A stretch of DNA of 64,000 bases. Origin: Symbiodinium natans. Its lineage: Eukaryota > Sar > Dinophyceae > Suessiales > Symbiodiniaceae. A program made the translations under genes and the position numbers. The stretch spans positions 60,001-124,000 of the forward strand of contig CAJNDS010002821.1 of NCBI GenBank assembly GCA_905221605.1. Reading direction: 5' to 3'. The number at the start of each line of letters is the position of its first letter. The first letter of the stretch is position 1. Below are positions 1-10,545 of the stretch, piece after piece. The notes below the pieces were generated by a model, which saw only the letters and a program-made list of their open reading frames with translations, searched no databases and had not been told where the DNA came from.

Positions 1-2426
1 GAATCTACCTGAGGGTCATTTTGGTGACAGCTAGCAAACAAACCCTTTCCACACTTCCTGTTGCTACTAGTATTCATATTAATTTTCCCCACATCACTGT
101 GCGGAGTTTTTGGTTTTTAGGCCGCACTCCGCCGCCGCCGCCCGCCGCCCGCCCGCTGCCCGCTGGTCTGGCCCCTTGCCCTTGAAAACGGAGAAGATCT
201 TGCCTCGAACTGCCAATTTCAGCCCTTGCTGGGAAGCAGGTAGACAAGAAACACGGAACCATTGTCCCGGGCTCTAGATTCTGCGGAAAAGTGCCCTACT
301 GCGACAAGACCTCATGCATCACACACCAACCAGCAAGACTTCAGCCATGCCTCTTAGGAGGCACATGAACACCAGGAAATAAGCCAGCAGCTTCATCAAC
401 TCCTGTTCTCTAGGCTTCGTAGCTCTGGATTGGCTGAAGAGGAGACTACAGGAGACTACAGTGCCAAGGGCTTGCCCTCATTTCAAACTTACCTAAGATT
501 GCTAAAGGGGAATGTTGCGAGGAGTATGCAGGGGTGGTTTCGAGAACCAATAAGTGAGGACCAAGGAATCCCGGGCACAGAGCTCAAAGATTAAGGCTCG
601 TCTTATCAGGTGCTGTGGTAGGCAGCCCTCGTGCCAAAGCCATTCCGGCTGTTTCACTGATTCGGGCATGCACGCGAAAAGCAAGCTTCATTGAACTTCG
701 GTGGCTGTTGTATACTGAGAAATTGCTTTCCCTCTCGAACAAACTGAGGATAAGCAAACCTCTAATAAGGAAAGAATGCGAACACTACCAAGATCGGTAG
801 TGTCCAAAGTTGAAACAACAGCAGCAGAACAATGACTCAAGTTCAACTTGCAGGAATGCGCTGTGGATATGACTTCATCTTACAGCCGGTAAAGACAGCA
901 GAAACGAGTCAGTAAGATGCCACAATGGTGCCAGACTGGTTTTTTTGCACCGTGGCTGCGTTCAAACCACTGCAGTCAGAAGCCAAAGCATTCGAGGGCA
1001 TTTCAGGAGGTTACGGCTGGTGATATGGGTATTACTCAACCTAATCCCGATAGAACCCCCAACACGGACCCCCATAAACCCCTTGTTTTTTCTATGTATC
1101 CGTTGGGGTGTGTAACGGTCCCCCCCCCGGTGTGATAAACTCATATCAAAGACCAAGGACAAGCCAAATCAGATCTGGACGACAAAATTTTTTCAGCAGC
1201 CAGGGTTGCATGAGCCTTATGGATAAACCTGAAGCTTGGAGACCACGCTGCCTGGTACGCCACAGCATCCTTGATCACGTTCAGAGTCTCGAACGAGTCA
1301 TTGATGACCTTAAGGCACTCTATGGCGTTAGGTCGACATGCTTGGGATATAGCACCAATCATACTTCTCCACAATTGAGGATTGCGAGCTTTGCTAGCAA
1401 CACCTAGTGCTCTTCACGTCAATACCCGACCACGACATTAATCGGGGAATGTGTACTATTTGCTGGTTGGGGGGTTCATCATTCGAGGGAGGGAATTTCC
1501 CAAACCCCCTGCTTCCATCTTCTTGTAGAAGCGGCAACCAAAATGTGAGCTCTGGAGTACACTAATGGTGGCCCGCCCCTATATAGCCCTTTTAAAGACC
1601 TCTGAAAGTCCCTGTATACCCCCCCATATAACAGTACTATAGTCAGAGGCTCATATGTTGGCGGTCTTAATTGTTATCGATGGGGTTAGAGATGCTCGAG
1701 GCACTCATGGGCTCCGCATGCATGAGCCGTGATGAGTCCAAGTGTTCCTCAACCCAAAGTATGATTGTATGACCTATGTAGCACCCAAGAATCTACAATA
1801 TGCGAAGCACCACGGTTGATGCCAAAAAATCCTGCATCGTTCTGAGAACAGTAGACCGTGGAAACTCTCGTATTCTAATGTTCGATAGAACCCCGATACT
1901 GGTAATGAAAGGATACACCATCGTAACACTGGGCCTGAAGGATTTCCAATATGATTTTGAAGTCTATTTGAGGTACCCTATACCAGTACTCTACAGGGAA
2001 TCTAGGGCCACAATTTGGTATTTATGCAGGTCCCAATACGAGAAACCTTTCACCGCAAGTGCAACAAAGCAGCCATTGCGACGGCTTTTTGGCTCGACGG
2101 GTCTTCCTGGGCGAAGATTTCATAAAGCTGGGTTTACTCCCGCACACTCGGACAAGCCAGGCGAGGCACACACTGGCCAGCATCCTTCTCTTGCAGCCCT
2201 ATTGGGCCGGTGGTGACACTTACTCCAGGGGTACTCTGGATGTAACTCTCATTGCAGAGTGAATCAGGGTCTAGGGTCTCTATAACAAGGCAGGACGCGG
2301 CGTTTTGGTGCATGCATTGGGTGTGTGCTCAAGTTCGAAAGTGCAAAAAACCTAGGCTTTTGACTCATTCCGGTGTTGGGAACCAGCAAGGCACAGATTC
2401 CTCGAAGGGCGCTTTTTTGTGATTTT
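1..2426. other. No supported gene
   Basis: I see no convincing coding region. The longest open frame (1800-2216, 138 codons) has no recognisable domain and is within what chance allows. A GCC/GCCC-rich patch lies at about 121-165. Nothing else stands out. Confidence 0.6.
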
Positions 2427-2474
2427 GAGTGTTTCGCCTAGGCGGGAGCCTTGTTTTGAAAGCGACGAAAAAAA

Positions 2475-2551
<77 letters not shown>

Positions 2552-2642
2552 ACGCACACACACACACACACACAAAAGTTGTGTATGCTGTTTTTTCGTC
2601 TATTCTTGCGGGTGCTTGTTGGGGCTTGCATGTGTCGGGCCC
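2427..2642. repeat. Direct repeat, copy 1, containing the CA array
   Basis: This segment is repeated at 2738-2855. Both copies share GCCTTGTTTTGAAAG, then GACGAAAA, then AAAAGTTGTG, then CGTCTATT and finally GGGCTTGCATGTGTCGGG. Copy 1 differs mainly by carrying a long CA microsatellite between the second and third blocks. Confidence 0.85.
2477..2574. repeat. (CA)n microsatellite
   Basis: About 98 bp of nearly pure CA with two interruptions near the right end (CCCACG). Open frames here translate to His-Thr or Val-Cys runs and are artefacts of the dinucleotide repeat. Confidence 0.97.
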
Positions 2643-2737
2643 CAAACCTCAGAGATCAGATCTTAGAACATCTTTCTGGCGATGCAAGTGAGGACTCAAG
2701 TCAAATCTAAAGTTTGCTGAAGACATTGGCACCATTT

Positions 2738-2855
2738 GAGTGCTTCACGTAGGTGGCAGCCTTGTTTTGAAAGTGACGAAAACATAAAAGTTGTGCAGAC
2801 TATGTTTTACGTCTATTGTTAAGGGTACTTGTTTGGGCTTGCATGTGTCGGGCCC
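2738..2855. repeat. Direct repeat, copy 2, without the CA array
   Basis: Diverged copy of 2427-2642. Where copy 1 has the CA array, this copy has only AAACATAAAAG. It therefore looks like the state before microsatellite expansion. Confidence 0.8.
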
Positions 2856-5443
2856 CTGGATATTCCCAACATGGATATTCCCAACCCCCCCTCCCCCTAA
2901 ACCCCCAGGAAACGGGCTCACGAGAGAGCGTCCTACCTACAACAAGGGGACAATTTTCTACCACAAGATTTAGGGTTTAGAGTGGTTGGTAGCGCGTGAA
3001 GGAATGGAAAAGAACATGGCACTTGCTATATTTCCTCATTTCTATCCATCCACCCACCAAACCCTGCAGCGACTTCCATTTCCTTTTGCATTCCTTCCCG
3101 TTCCTCCAGTCCTCTTGAGACCTAAACAGTGGCTTCGATCATCTTTTCCGTTTCAACAATTTCAAGGCCCTAAACCTAAACCAGTGGGACTAAGCCAGTA
3201 GGTTATAGATGGGGTTACAAGTCCCGCAATTGACTGGGTTGTCCCCTGAGCCTTCAATTCAAGAAGAAAATACATCGCCATAGACTCACGATTTAAAGTT
3301 CAGGCTTTAGGGCACCATGAATAAATTCAGTTCCCACATCATTGTCCATTTTGGCTCTCCACTATCCTGAACCCGAAACCCTACACTCCCCGAAATTAAC
3401 CCGGAAACCCATATAGCCCCTCTCTCAGCCTTCAAGGAAAAAGATGAAGACAAGAGGCCCAACACCCGAAACCCTACAGCAACCCCCTAAACCCTGCCCG
3501 CAAACCTAACCCGAAGCCCTAGACATGCATAGGCAGGAGGCCACGCTGAGAATCCGATTGACCAAAGAGATGAGACCCGTCATGGTCCTTGGCTCACCAA
3601 GCCCCCTCCAGGCATCCAAAATGTGGAGTTTAGGATCACGATAAGGATGCACTCGCCCAGTCCCCGTTCAGCACCAATAAAGAAGCGACACGTACCCAAA
3701 TAGGGTTGAGGGTTCAGGATTTGAAGGGGTGATAGGGACATAAGGGGGGATGTATAGGGTTTTCTTGGCTCAGAAATCGCATCCCCGAACTAGGCTCACG
3801 AGTGACGTTCCTGAAGTAATTGGGGCCAAAAGGGGTGTAGAGGCATGTACAGGGACATGTCCCCCATGTACCCGAATTAGGATCTGGATCTACAAGGTTT
3901 CCTCGGCTCACGAGTTACATCCGGCAAGTCCGCAAATATGGTGATGAGTCTTCCACATGGTGGGTTGCCAACATTATGACCCCTTGGAAGGGTTTATAGA
4001 GAGCTACATGGGAGAGGGAGATGCCTGATTAGGGCGGTACGTATCCCAAACCCTTCAGATCATAGTACTTGGAACCTAAAACACCATTGTTTGCGAAACC
4101 ATAGGAATCCAGGACTACGATAATGGTAACTCTTTCGTCTTCTACCTTCGATCCTTCACCGTGGGCGTCGCTTGGAAGCATGTCTCAACTTCAGCAATGC
4201 TGCAGCACCTGAACCCCCGAACGGAAGCGCGTTCAGAATTTAGCCAAGCATCGTATCCTCACCTACCAGGCGGTACAGGAGGTCCTGGGTGCCAAAAGCA
4301 CCAAGCCTGATTAAGACCCATTCAAGCTCGACCAGGTCGACCAGGTCATGCAACGCTGCGCGCAGTTACGGTAGATGACATAAAAACACCCTTACCAATC
4401 TTGCGAAAACAAAGCATCAACTGCGCCCGACTTGTCACATGACCAATCATTCTTATTCGTGCACACATCGCACACTCTGGCCCAGCAACAGCACCGTCAG
4501 CAAGCAGTCATAGGTTATGCGGCGATGCACTTTCGCCTTGCAGCGGTCTGATGACTGTTTTACTTTCCCCTGGGCAATTTGAGATGCACCCCGCACGCTG
4601 TATCACAAGGCGCTCCCCTGCAAACTGCCAAGCGTGCCGAAACCTCAGACGTGGCTTCGTCGGCATGAACAGTGCTCAACTGAGGTAGCAGCTCGGCAGC
4701 AGCGGCACAGGATGAACAGAACTCGAGCATAAATCAGAATGAGGAAAGTGCTCCTGACAGCATTGTGCAGAAGCCTTGAACATAAGCTTGCAAACGTCCT
4801 GCAGCACTTGGAAGGAACATGACATTAAAATGCTCTGTAGGGGGTTTCAGCTCACAACCATCCGGTCCAGCTTATGCAAAAGCTCCACGCAGGAATGCTG
4901 GGGTCCGCGAGCAACTTTGAGAGGCAAGCATGTGAGCCACACCCCATACACATGACCTTCAAAAGTCTGTGCCAAGGAGCTGGAGGGCTAAGTATGTTGT
5001 CCAGCGCGGAGCATCCTTCCGCGTTGGTGCTTTCAAGGCAGTGCTGCCTTGAAGCTTGAGGCTTCAACGGTGTCTTCCGCTTTGTCAAACTAACCCTCCC
5101 TGAACCCTAATAGACCCCGCCTACACCCTTATAAACTCTAAAGACTAAACGCCTCCCCCCCGGCCTGAAGAACGCTGTGCGTGTTGATGCGCCTGTCTGC
5201 AACAATTCGGCCAGTATCCTCGAAAGAAAAGTCCAACCTCAGCCTCGGCGAATCGCAGGGTTCAGATTCTGCAGTTCAGACGTGAAGAGGCAAGAGCAAA
5301 GAGGAAACGGACTGGGAAAGATAGAGAGAGAGAGAGGTGGAGGCAACGGTGATAGATAGACGAAATGGGTAGGTTGAACAGAGAGATATACAAATTGATA
5401 CCGAGATACTAGACTCGACTTACAAACAAACACACCGACACAC
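2856..5443. other. No supported gene; degenerate telomere-like words
   Basis: No convincing coding region. Between about 3365 and 3520 the text is rich in degenerate CCCTAAA/ACCCGAAACCC words. A 12-base match to the dinoflagellate spliced leader occurs at 3346-3357 and is listed separately. Confidence 0.55.
3346..3357 (+). other. Possible short spliced-leader relict
   Basis: CCATTTTGGCTC matches 12 consecutive bases of the dinoflagellate spliced leader. The leader's upstream bases and its final AAG are missing, and no coding frame follows. A 12-base match is unlikely but not impossible by chance in 64 kb. Confidence 0.25.
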
Positions 5444-5499
5444 ACCCACCCACCCACCCACCCACCCACCCACCCACCCACGCACGCACGCACGCACGC
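5444..5499. repeat. (CCCA)n then (CGCA)n microsatellite
   Basis: About nine CCCA tetramers pass directly into about five CGCA tetramers. The second motif differs by one base, which suggests slippage with a point mutation. Confidence 0.95.
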
Positions 5500-5732
5500 C
5501 AACCAGCTGCTTCGCAAGTGTGTTGCTCAACTCGCACACCAGGTTGTACTCGCCATAACTGAATAGGGGACCTGGATCTGGACTCAAGATGAAGCAATGC
5601 GTCGAAAAATGGCAGGTACGCTGCACTGGCCAAGTGCAGTATTCCACTCTGTGACCCGGGTTTGTTAGACTGGGTCAGTCACAGAGTGCCCAGCCCCCCT
5701 GCTCAAAATTGCAAACTGTGAAAAACGGATAA

Positions 5733-5880
5733 GGCTTTAGGCTTTAGGCTTTTGGCTTTAGGCTTTAGGCTTTAGGCATTAGGCATTAGGCATGAGGCTT
5801 CAGGCTTTGGGCTTGAGTGTCTAGGGTCTAGGCTTTAGTGTCCAGGGTCTAGGGTTTAGGGTCTAGAGCTTAGGGTTCAG
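5733..5880 (+). repeat. Degenerate telomere-like repeat (TTTAGGC variants)
   Basis: Repeated heptamer-like words TTTAGGC, ATTAGGC and TTTAGGG with frequent substitutions. It resembles a decayed interstitial telomeric array in which a TTTAGGC variant had spread. Confidence 0.75.
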
Positions 5881-5918
5881 GGCTTCGGGGTGGCGAATCC
5901 GGGTTGATTTAGGGGAGT

Positions 5919-5934
5919 GGGGGGGGGGGGGGGG
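5919..5934. repeat. Poly-G tract (16 G)
   Basis: An uninterrupted run of sixteen G on the plus strand. No associated gene signal was seen. Confidence 0.95.
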
Positions 5935-6946
5935 AGAAGGCACAGCGAACACCATATGTAGGCTGTAGCGTTTCGGGAATTGGGGACCTGCTTTGGGGCA
6001 CCCATAATCGGGATAATCATATGTTGAGGTCGACTTATGTACTTTTGGATCCCGTATGTAAGGGAACTAGTTACAGTCTTTCAGTGGAAGAGGAAAGGAA
6101 AGCAAAGGAGAGCGGCAAAAGGCAGAGGAGTGAGTTTAGAATGAGTTAACACTGCGCGATCCATGTGCGTGAGTCAACACTGCTGAAGCACTCGCCTCTT
6201 TAGCACAAGCTTGTGAACACTTGTGCGTAGCATACTCTTGGCCGACCCCACAGCCATCGCAAGTACTGAGACCACGCAGCTCAACTTCACCCCAGCCCTT
6301 AATCTCACCACATGTCAGGGGGAGACTGAGGAAACCACAGTGAGACAGCATCTGCGTTGGGGAAGTAGATGAAGCTGGCCACGAAGATGTCGCGGGTCAG
6401 ATCATCGATCCACTCAAACTCTCGAATTGTCGTCAAGATGTTGTCATCCAGGAACACCTCTCTTAATCTAGGTTGATGCAAGAGCACTTCGATCTAGTCA
6501 CCAGACTTGCGACCGCAACAGTCACTGAATGTACCCGTATTGTTGTCACTTAATTTAGGTTGCTGAACAGCAGCCCAGTTTCGGATGCAGCTTCAGGCTT
6601 GAGAGGCAATCTTCAAAGGCCAAGGAGCTAGCTAGGCATTTAGCAAAACACTACGGTTGCATACAATGACAAATATCAGAGCCCTCATAGTAGTATTAAA
6701 TGTCACCCCCTCCTAATGTTAAATGTGCCCCAATATATTACGTCTCTGATGGGGGTGAACATCTCACGTTATGGGGTGGGTGGCGGGTTATACCATAAGT
6801 GTCATTTCGGAAAAAGCTCCTACAGCCTTTCCTCCCCGAGCCGAGGAGCACAGTAGTAGGGAATGCCATCTCGCACCGACGGGGTGAAGCCCACGTGTGA
6901 TTCTGCTGAGTACCTAAGCAAAGCTGGCTGCTGCTAAAAGCTGGAG

Positions 6947-7113
6947 TTGTTTTTAGGATTTTAGGGTTCTAGGGTTCTCGGATATTCGGGTTTTAGGGTT
7001 TTTGGGTCAGGGTTTTAGGGTTTACCCCAGGAAGCTGAACACCCTTTTTCTAGGGTTTAGGGCTTGGGGTGAAGGGTTTTGGGGTTAGGGCTTGGGGTTT
7101 AGGGTCGGCTTGG
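6947..7113 (+). repeat. Degenerate TTTAGGG array
   Basis: Scattered TTTAGGG, TTCTAGGG and TTTTAGGG words with interruptions, in the same orientation as the intact arrays at the right end of the window. Confidence 0.75.
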
Positions 7114-9000
7114 GGTTTATGATGCAAGAATGTATGATGACATGGAAAAGAAGATGGAAGTTACACGACGGAACCCCTTCCTTCAGAAGTATTCCTCAAA
7201 TCAAACTGCTGATGGAGGACATCTTGCTTTTCTGGCATCTCTGGTATCTCTATTATCTCAAGTATCCGTGGACCGTAATCCTAGATAAAGGTACCAGAGG
7301 AGTCGCGACCATGTTATACACGAAGGTCTCCCTATCGGGGGGGCAGCAGTGCGGCAGGGACATGCCCGACAATCCTTTTAGTGCTGATGCATGCAACCTT
7401 TAACAGCTATAACGCAAGACCCTGCGAAATCAAAAATCTTCGACAAAAAACATACAAGCGAATGGCACACAACCGCGGGGATCTGAGCCCAAAAACAAAC
7501 CACTTTGGGACCTAAAGTCTTGGATCCCTCGGGTTGTTGATACCATTATATCCCTTACTTCTAATTCCATTGCTATTCTTGGTTCTTGGATGCCAGAAGC
7601 AAGGCACTCTTCTCCACGACAGCGGAGGATGCTCGAGTCGCGCGGCGCGTTGAGCGGCTCATTGTAGACAGGGTTGGGCTTCTGGCAACATGCTTCCAGC
7701 TTACAGCGTCAAGGGACAGGGTCCAAGGTTTAGGTTTGTTTTTTTGCTTGGGTTTTGCAGTTTGGGGCTCGGAGTTTCGTTTCTAGGGGAGTCTAGAGTT
7801 GAAGATTTCACTTTCTGCAACAACAATGGGATATGATGTGTGCGGAGGCTACAGGATTTCTGCGTTTAGCAGCTCAGACTCAACTGCTGAAGCTAAGAAT
7901 TGTATCGTGGGCTCATGTTGCTTCCCTACTTAGAAGCTTCTACTCTGCCACCTTTGCCGAGGGGCTCTTCCCCGTTTGTGCTTGCGATGCTCCAACTTGA
8001 ATCTTGCAAAACACGCAATAGTACATTACTCAGTAGTGACCAGTGCGGATAATGGTAATTGAACTCGGGTCCGAACATGTTCCTATTCTGCCACTATTCC
8101 AGGATGGGGGGGGGTGTCCTTCAAAGTAGTACGGTAAGACTTTTGCTTGTTTCGGAAGCAACGAGTAAACAAGCGACTTTGCAGTGAATCAAGTGTCCAA
8201 GTACCCAAGCACTCGGGGTCTATGGAGTTATGTAGGGGGTCATAAGGATCCCAGTACCCAAGTAATGTGGTTCAACGTACCAAATGCTACCAGCTGAATA
8301 GCTTTTGGTACCCAAAACTCCAAAAGTCGGCACTGGGACCCTCAGAGGATTATCATGCCGCACTTGCCTGTTTCAATGTATGAGGATCGAAATTCCGCCC
8401 ACTCGGTCGGTCAAGCTTCGCTTGTTGGGACATGCACGCATGCTCTTCGATGCTGCAGCTGTGCGTGGATTCGCTGCACCACTTGAGCACACATGACCCA
8501 TACCTCACATGCTACCATGCGAATGTCTGTTTAGGACTCTTGGGGATTGCTGTTTACACCTCGCACCCTTGGATATTGTAGGGGCCCAGAAGAACTACCA
8601 ATATCGTTGGGGTCTGCTTTAGGTACCCCATACCATAGCACCCAGGCAGCGTCATTTGGTCATGACTTAGGCTTTTACACTCTCACCAGAAGCAATTGCT
8701 GGCGAGTCTCCTGCGCGTTGTAGTTGTCCACGAACTGTGAATCGCAGTCCTTCTCGACGTTCCGGGACTGGCAGATGAAAGGGAAGCCCACCTTGGAATA
8801 GGGTTTTTGGGTGCGAGGTTCAGGGTTTAGGGGTTTTAGGTGTTGGGTCTTAGCCTTGAAGATCCACAAAGGGTTCCGCAAACTTGGGAGATCTCGCACA
8901 TCCATGTGCAGGTCTGGCACGGAGGAAGCCGTCATGGAGAACGGCCGATAGCGAACAAAGAGATCTGGAACCCCATTTGAGTCTTCGGTGTCGAAAACTG
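7114..9000. other. No supported gene
   Basis: Open frames such as 8675-9157 (minus, 160 codons) lack recognisable domains, and one includes degenerate telomere-like text near 8815-8850. I see no gene here that I can defend. Confidence 0.5.
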
Positions 9001-9054
9001 ACACAGGGGTAACTATCCACAGCAACAAATCACATGCACATGTGCATCTTCCCC

Positions 9055-9250
9055 CTCTGGCCTGCAGCACACGGATTGAAGACGTCAGTGACACCATCAT
9101 CTGAGTCTCCATTGCCAGAGTCGAAAACTGGCAGGGGCACCCAAGCACGCCGAACAAGAATCATGCAAACCATGCTCCCGCCCACCCAGCCTGCTGCACA
9201 AGGGTTGAAGACATCAAGGACGCCGTCTCCTCAGACTGCTCAAGACCCCT
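9055..9250. repeat. Imperfect direct duplication of about 130 bp
   Basis: The block around 9062-9110 (CTGCAGCACACGGATTGAAG and following) recurs at about 9190-9240 (CTGCTGCACAAGGGTTGAAG and following). The GTCGAAAACTG context also occurs at about 8990 and 9120. Divergence is moderate. Confidence 0.5.
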
Positions 9251-9667
9251 AACGTGTTTTTTTCATGGAAAAGGAACCTCGGTGCCCAGTATCTTCCCAA
9301 GAGGCTCGCGAAGTCTTAATGCAGCTGGAGTTCCAGTACCATTGGCATCGGTACTGCGCGCAAGCCATATCATGCGTTTTGTTTATAGGAAATGGTAAGA
9401 ATCATACTTCTAAATACTGGAAATAATAAAAGTATGGAGGTTTTTGGGCTGGTTGTGCGGTGGGATGGCTTGGAGCTAGGCAGCTAGGCTTCCTGGGCAG
9501 ACGTTGACCTTTGTGTACGGAAAAAATCCACCGACCATGCGATTCTAGGAACATCGTTCCAGACTTCTGAGAAATCTGCGAGGCCGCCTCGAAAAAAATA
9601 GAACCCCCGACATGGTCCCGGACAATTGCTGCGACCCTTCTGGGAGATCTACTTTCCTAGATCCACA

Positions 9668-9832
9668 AGCCCAATCACCAAACCCTAAATCCCCAAACCC
9701 GAGAATCCCTCAACCCAAAAACCGTCAATCTTTAAACTCCCAAACCCCCTATATAAATCCCTAGGCCCCAAAACCCGAGCCCTAAACCCCTAAACCCCCA
9801 AGCCCTAAATCTCTAAACCCGAGCTCACGGCC
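9668..9832 (-). repeat. Degenerate CCCTAAA array
   Basis: Dense CCCTAAA, CCCCAAA and ACCCGAG words. This is the opposite orientation to the TTTAGGG arrays at the right end. Confidence 0.8.
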
Positions 9833-9918
9833 CAATCTGGTGAGCTCGGAACTATGCGCAGGTCTACCTGGGCCTGAGCTAACCAGTCCGGCCATAGAAA
9901 TGGCGCCTACGTGGCAGG

Positions 9919-10545
9919 ATGCCACCAAAGCGGTACAAGCATGGGTCCCGAAGACCACGCTGGAACAACAGTAAGGCGATCTATTGGAGATGCTCGTGGT
10001 CCCACAGTCAGCGATGCGGCGGTGTCATTGTTGACCCCCAATTGCCCCAGCTAGGGCATGTGGTCTTTGCCTGGCACCTGCGTGGAATGAAGAAAGTTAT
10101 TGGGCGGTTCAAATCCCCAAGCCGTCGAGTGCCGGAAGTTGCTGCAAGGTTCTGGGAAATGCATGGCTGCTTTGAGGCTGGAAAACCGGCTCAATGGCAA
10201 CTTCACCCCATGTCGTCCCCGACCAAAAGCCAGACGTGGGTACAATGGTTGAGCCGGAGTGGCGCGAGAGCGGTCTGCGGCGCATGCTGGCTCGTTGTTA
10301 AGGCTGCAGGGTTTAAACCTGATTTTGCCACATGGGCGGTACATCAACTCAGCAGCAAAGGCCCGCGGGATGGATGGCTTTCCATGTCGGAATCTAAACC
10401 GCTTGGCGAGGGTTACAGAAATTTCCTCGATGGTTTGCAAAGGTTCTTTGCGGCGCATGGTGGTCTACACGTGCCTACGACGAGTTCCACAGAAATTCGA
10501 GAAGGATGCCCAGTGGCCGCTCCAACGAGTATTATCTTTACATAG
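9919..10545 (+). CDS. Hypothetical open frame, 208 aa, doubtful
   Basis: This is the longest clean frame in the first 16 kb (208 codons from ATG). The product is basic at its N-terminus and rich in Trp, Ser and Arg. I do not recognise a domain, signal peptide or membrane segment. It lies just right of the degenerate CCCTAAA array with no clear gene partner. A frame of this length is only marginally longer than chance would produce in 64 kb read six ways, so it could equally be non-coding. Competing open frames on the minus strand (10051-10458) add no support. Transcript evidence or a conserved homologue would be needed to accept it. Confidence 0.18.
   Translation: MPPKRYKHGSRRPRWNNSKAIYWRCSWSHSQRCGGVIVDPQLPQLGHVVFAWHLRGMKKVIGRFKSPSRRVPEVAARFWEMHGCFEAGKPAQWQLHPMSSPTKSQTWVQWLSRSGARAVCGACWLVVKAAGFKPDFATWAVHQLSSKGPRDGWLSMSESKPLGEGYRNFLDGLQRFFAAHGGLHVPTTSSTEIREGCPVAAPTSIIFT

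Noticed and set aside
2352-2710. Three overlapping frames of about 90 codons across the CA array
   Set aside because: They consist mainly of His-Thr, Val-Cys or similar dipeptides forced by the microsatellite.
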